Assembly: GCA_963930775.1 (NCBI GenBank) | Contig: OZ005691.1 | Location: 3,720,001-3,784,000, forward strand | From: Cliona cf. orientalis | Lineage: Eukaryota > Porifera > Demospongiae > Clionaida > Clionaidae | Direction of reading: 5' to 3' | DNA length: 64,000 bases | Part shown: piece by piece, positions 56,823-64,000 of the stretch | How positions within the stretch are numbered: the first letter of the stretch is position 1 | How the letters are laid out: the number at the start of each line of letters is the position of its first letter | The notes under the pieces: generated by a model | Seen by the model: only the letters and a program-made list of their open reading frames with translations | Database searches by the model: none | What the model was told of the DNA's origin: nothing | Translations under genes and position numbers: made by a program

Positions 56823-56907
56823 AGGTGCTTTTCAGAGGGAGGCGATTCTATTCTAAGCGCCTTCTCTTGGGACCTCTTGCGAGCGAAGCTGCAAGATAAG
56901 TCTTTAG

Positions 56908-58306
56908 CACGGGTGTTTCAGCGCAATACGCATGCGGCGCGGCAACTTAGTCGCCCACGCATAATTTTTTCCTACACCTAGCAACGAGGGATGCACTTTC
57001 CTAGCAACCACTCTATGCACTTTGCACTGGTATGCTGTGAATATCGTTAAAAACACGTGGCTATCCACAGCATAGCAAGATGGAGCAACTCAAGCTGGCT
57101 TTAGTGGTCCAAGGTTGACTCTTCTACGACATTCCTACATCGAGTTATGGCTCCGCGCGCACACTAATCTTTTTGTGATGGGTCTCTTTGACAGCCTATG
57201 TTGGCTCTTGTGAAGTTTTCCTGCCAAGGTGAGTTTTTGAGTAGCCTTGTGCTATGACTGAAGGTACCTGTAAGCCATAGTATGAGTTGTTACTTATTTT
57301 TTTAGTTGGTGTTTTACGCGATGGAAAATTATTGAAATTTTCAAGCTCTGACTATGGTTCCTGGCCGTTTGTGAGAATGGTAAGCCCAGAATGAACGTAG
57401 TTTTGTTGTGAAGGGGCAGTTAGTTGATAAAACAGCCTCAGGTAACATTCAAAAGCTGTGTATTTCAGTTCTTGGGAGGATATTGTGGGGGTTAGTACAC
57501 TCCATATGTTCGTATAGGCCTATTAAGTCAATATATACAGTGAACATGCAAGGGTACATCTCTCATGTCCTATCTACTCTCTCTCTCTATCCCCCCTATC
57601 CTTCACTCCCTCTCTTTCTCTATCTTTTCACCTTCTGCCTTTGCCTCTTACTCTCTCATGCCATGTACAATAAGCATTTTGTGTACAATATATTACAACA
57701 TTGCATATTTCAGTACTATCATACATTTACACACACTTAGCAGGACTATTAGGCCTGGCTAGGCAAGACTTCATTCCACAACACCTTTACTGAGTCTCAG
57801 GGAACTCCACTGGTGTCTCATGATGCTGCTGGATCTGTAGATTAGCTTGTTTCAGTGTATTTATTAGCAATTATTCGTAAATTTTTGGACCTTGATATCC
57901 ATGTGTAAAAAAAATAGTAACAGGTGACTCATGGTATGTCTGGATTTGTTAGGCCTTCAGCTATCTGCTAGAAGTGGAGCAGAAGCCAGGAAAACTTCAG
58001 GAGATGCACTATAGGCTGTCAAACATGACCATTGTAAAAATCTTGTTCAGGGTGGCAACCGTTGTACCTATGCGCACAACAGTATAAAGCGTTCTATATT
58101 TGCGCACTGGGTCTTGGGTGAATCAGGAGACTTAGTTTGCTATTTTAAGACTGTTTTTATTGCCTTCTATGGCAAAAGGCTCTGGTGGTATATATAGCAA
58201 CCACTGAGGTCGCTAATGAGTTCGCGTTGCTATGCATGTAATTGAAATTTACAACCGTACCGTAAATTCTAATTAAAGACTAAGTGTCCGCGTTGAAACA
58301 CCCGTG
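56908..58306. mobile_element. Non-autonomous element with CACGGGTGTTTCA ends, 1.4 kb
   Basis: CACGGGTGTTTCAGCGC at 56908 is mirrored by GCGTTGAAACACCCGTG ending at 58306 (one mismatch). The interior has no transposase and only short, unconvincing frames. A clear target duplication was not seen. Confidence 0.62.
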
Positions 58307-59097
58307 TCGAGTGGTGTAATGGCTTATCCCACGAGTGGGCGTAGTATAACTGATTTGTACCACTGAAATGAGCTACTTTATGTCACACTGTAAACTTTTC
58401 CAGACAATTAAGAGAAGAGGTCACGCAAACCAGCTCTTGCTTGCTTATTTAACCCTACAAAAGCTCAGCAAGGGGCCAGGGTGATGCCAGTGCTTAGTAG
58501 TTGCGCCTAGTAGCTGTGTTCAGTTCTACCAGTCTCAGTGTATATCTGAAGATGACTCGCTATTTCTCTAGCTTATTATATGGTGACATGGAGCCAGCTG
58601 GTTTAAAATTGATGATGGCTGGTCATTCAAAACACTAGAGCCAAGTGTGCAGAAAGTTACTTTTGCTGATGCTATGGGCTCTTGATCTGCAGCTATGGCC
58701 CGGATCGCTAATTGGCTATCTACAGTAACTAGGGTCTTCTACAGATGGTCACACTAATCTTGAGGCCAACATGCAGGTTTGCAGACTAGCTGCATGGATA
58801 TCATAGCAAATTAGGCCCACATGGCAGGCCCCTCAGTCCCTACCATGCACACAGTGCCTGTGCTTATAGTCTGGTATATTAAAAACTGTCTTGGAGTCTG
58901 CTTATTCTGTGGATAGGTGGCTGTTTTGGAGCTTTCTCTGATCTTTCGACAATCCATGACACTAAAAAAATCAAGCCTACATGTATACTTGCTAATCTGT
59001 GGCTGTAATCATTACTACTTCAATGTAGCTACTGCTTAAAATTCAATTCTGTGAAACTAATCAGCAAACTATATAGCTATAGCTAAGGCTAAAAAAA
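58307..59097. other. Unannotated stretch
   Basis: No reading frame with a recognisable domain and no element ends seen. Confidence 0.4.
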
Positions 59098-59208
59098 CCA
59101 CAAAGAACGTGAGGTATAAGTTGTAGTTGCTAGGCAAAACCACCAAGAACGCACTGTATAAGTTGTAGTTGCTAAGCAAAACCACCAAGCATGCACTTTA
59201 TAAGTAGG
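59098..59208 (+). repeat. 42-bp tandem repeat, about 2.6 units
   Basis: CCACAAAGAACG / CCACCAAGAACG / CCACCAAGCATG start at 59098, 59140 and 59182. Each is followed by GTATAAGTTGTAGTTGCTA or a variant. Confidence 0.8.
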
Positions 59209-59477
59209 GGTTAATTACTTATTCTCACCTGGTCCTAGAGCTACCCACAGCCTACCAGCACTATAAGCGATTTATTGCATTGGCGGTGCCTTTGATCTCT
59301 ATGGCTTCAGTGGTACAAATATATATATATATATAATTAAATTAGCTAGCTGATTGACGAAGTCACATGACTAGGCAGGATGTGCACGTGTGCTAGCTTG
59401 CTCTCTGCGCATGCGCATAACTATATAGATAAAGTTAAAGGTCGTCGACCACACGTGCAGAATAGCACAGATCTAGG

Positions 59478-59577
59478 AGTGAGCGAGCAAAGCGAGCTCA
59501 CTCCTTGTATTATAATATACATATAAAACCGCTTCCTGTCTCTCGTGTATTCGGGGCTCGCTCAGGCTCGCCCCGAA
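59478..59577. repeat. Short element bounded by GCGAGC palindromes
   Basis: GGAGTGAGCGAGCAAAGCGA at the left end, GGGGCTCGCTCAGGCTCGCC at the right, about 100 bp apart. Same end family as 27568 and 33698. Confidence 0.5.
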
Positions 59578-59603
59578 TTATGCCTGAACAAATATCACAT
59601 AGG

Positions 59604-62212
<2,609 letters not shown>

Positions 62213-62245
62213 ACATTACACGAGTCGTGCTGCATTTGTTTGCAG

Positions 62246-64000
62246 GATGCTGAGCCACTGACGCTAATAACCAGAGTGCAAACTGTTGATCCGGATTTCC
62301 AGCTCAATGGAATTGTGGTCTAGCTATACATTAATTTTGAAAACTTGATACTAACCAAGGGACCATTTCAAATCGACCGTGAGAGTGGTGAGATTCAGGT
62401 CTGCTCTGGAATGGAGGGAAGACTGGATCAAGAAACAATCCCATCTAATTATGTAGGCATTAAAATGAAGGCATACTTGTGTATTATTATTAATCTGGCT
62501 CGAGGGATTGCAATGGTTTTGCATGCATAAAAGCTAAACCTTCTAACTTTTGTGTATGCAGCTGACAGTGGTTGCTAATGACCAGAGAGGTTTTGGGCCA
62601 CAAGTGAGATCCACAGTCGGCAGCTTCAGGATCAACCTCCTGGATGTCAACAATAACATCCCAACCTTTACTATGCCCGTGAGTTATTCTTGGAATGTTA
62701 AGATACATGGTAACATTATAGATAGGCTCTTCATCTTTTCGCGTACAGTGTACATACATACATTATTTGCCACGCGAAAAGGAGAGAGAAGAGCCTGGAA
62801 AGGCTAATAGGAAAAAAAACGCACTTGTGTACTTGCTGTTATGTAGCTGAAACTTGATTATCATAGTTGTACGAGTTCACTCTGAGAGAGGACTAGCTAT
62901 ACTATAGAGAAGATCCAGGAGCAATGGAGTCACCTCGACCAGTGTTTGGCCAGGTCGAGGGTACCGATAGGGATATAGACTCCAATACAATCCTCTACTA
63001 TCATGCTCTTGGTGATGGTAAGTCAAACTGAATTACTAAGTTCATAATGCAATAAAAATTTTAATTAATGTATCTGAAAATCAATACAGGTAGCACAAGT
63101 GTTGGTAATTCAAACATCACCGACATGTGACAACCAGTTCTGTGTTAATCTTGTGACGGGAGATCTCATACTCATTGGTTCACTGGTAAGAAGGAAAGGC
63201 CATCATGGTATTACTTGTTTTATGTGATTGTTGATTGGATCAACAGGATCGTGAGACTCAGACATCCTACATTTTCAACCTTGCAGTTAGCAACAATCGA
63301 ATCTTGGAATTCAATGTAGGTTATTAGCTAGTTTGTCTGTTTTTAATGACTTTCTTCTTTTTTTCTTGCCCCTCTTACTCTTCAATAGGACACTACCGGA
63401 GCTCCAGAAGGTAGCTACTAGCTATAATTTTACTAGACTGTAGCTATGTAGAGGTATACTGTCATTGTTGCCGCTAACTTTTAATGCAGGTGCTAGCACA
63501 GGTTCAGTAGCAGTTACTGTGACAGATTACAACGATGAAACTCCGGAGTTCATTCCTTCCACCCTCTCTGCATCTGTTGCTGAGGAGGCACCATTTGGTA
63601 CCACTATCACTACTCTCAGGGTATATAAGAAGTGCATGATTGTGCTGTATACAATGGAATTGCACTGTTCCTGGCCTGATACTAAGAGTTAGTTATAGCC
63701 ATATTATTAATATTATAGCTACAAATGCTTACCTGATGAAAGGTGAATTAGTTACAGGGTATACCTAGAACTCCATAGGAAACTAATGTTGACATACATG
63801 TGCTAATCTTGCAGGCTACAGATGCTGATATTGGCAATAATAGCGTTGTCTATTTCCGTATACTATCCAATAATGTACCATACGTTGTGGATCGTGACTC
63901 TGGTGTTGTGACAACGGCTGGAGTGTTCACTGGTCTGAGCGGTACAATACACAACGTAGAAGTGGAAGCATTTGATAACTTTGGAATCCCTCCCACCAAC
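62246..64000 (+). CDS. Cadherin-repeat protein gene, partial
   Basis: Nine exons: 62246-~62316 (TVDPDFQLNG), 62360-62452 (GPFQIDRESGEIQVCSG), 62562-62678 (LTVVANDQRG, ending in LLDVNNNIPTF), ~62909-63017 (VFGQVEGTDRDIDSN), 63094-63185, 63247-63315 (DRETQTSYIFNLAV), 63389-63410 (a 22-bp microexon), 63490-63620 (VTVTDYNDETPEF) and 63815-64000 (ATDADIGNNSVVYF, VDRDSGVVTT). DxNDNxP-like, DRE/DRD and TDxD motifs are the calcium-binding signatures of extracellular cadherin repeats; at least two to three repeats are visible. No signal peptide or first exon is present: an acceptor (TTTGCAG) starts at 62245, 34 bp from the divergent PLP-enzyme gene. The phase into the fourth exon is not settled. The gene continues past the right edge. 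Cell adhesion at the surface is the family role. Confidence 0.82.

Overview
The window reads as nuclear DNA of an intron-rich, compact animal genome, most likely a demosponge of the Amphimedon type. Host genes have short introns (about 50-100 bp) with GT/AG borders. They include tandem ROC-COR-death-domain genes, a gene with three death-fold exons, a syntaxin-16 relative, a trans-sulfuration PLP enzyme and a cadherin. Mobile DNA fills more than half of the window. The species call is inference; no rRNA or mitochondrial marker is present.

Layout. 1-2100: large exon of a minus-strand ROC-COR gene, open at the left edge. 2250-3538: two MITEs that share a TTAA. 3700-11559: a syntaxin-16 pseudogene (three stops, two frameshifts) split by a 5.36 kb Ngaro-type tyrosine-recombinase retroelement (5051-10412) with the split direct repeats A1-B1-A2-B2. 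12331-14932: second ROC-COR gene, ending in a death-domain exon. 15057-20510: dispersed repeats, fold-back elements and MITEs, several nested. 22818-27370: death-domain gene on the minus strand with MITEs in its introns. 27641-32585: P-element-like transposon carrying a transposase and a convergent second gene of unknown function, inserted inside another repeat. 32586-35096: nested repeats.

35097-56366 is the main feature: two KDZ-class transposons, one inside the other. The outer element has long inverted terminal arms (about 1.2-1.4 kb). Its right arm is interrupted by a complete 10,135-bp inner element (45448-55582) with about 93-bp terminal inverted repeats and a GAACATT target duplication. 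Each element carries a many-exon KDZ transposase on the plus strand. Each also carries a convergent minus-strand gene that joins an HMG box to a TFII-I-type (GTF2I) repeat and a conserved C-terminal domain. Both transposase genes can be read through all exons I traced; each accessory gene has one frameshift, at a different place. I regard this two-gene architecture as the best candidate for an undescribed system here.

56367-59600 holds further non-autonomous elements and a tandem repeat. 59604-62212 is a minus-strand cystathionine gamma-lyase-like gene with an intact C-terminal half but missing N-terminal parts. Only 34 bp away, a plus-strand cadherin gene (62246-64000) begins without its own first exons and runs off the right edge.
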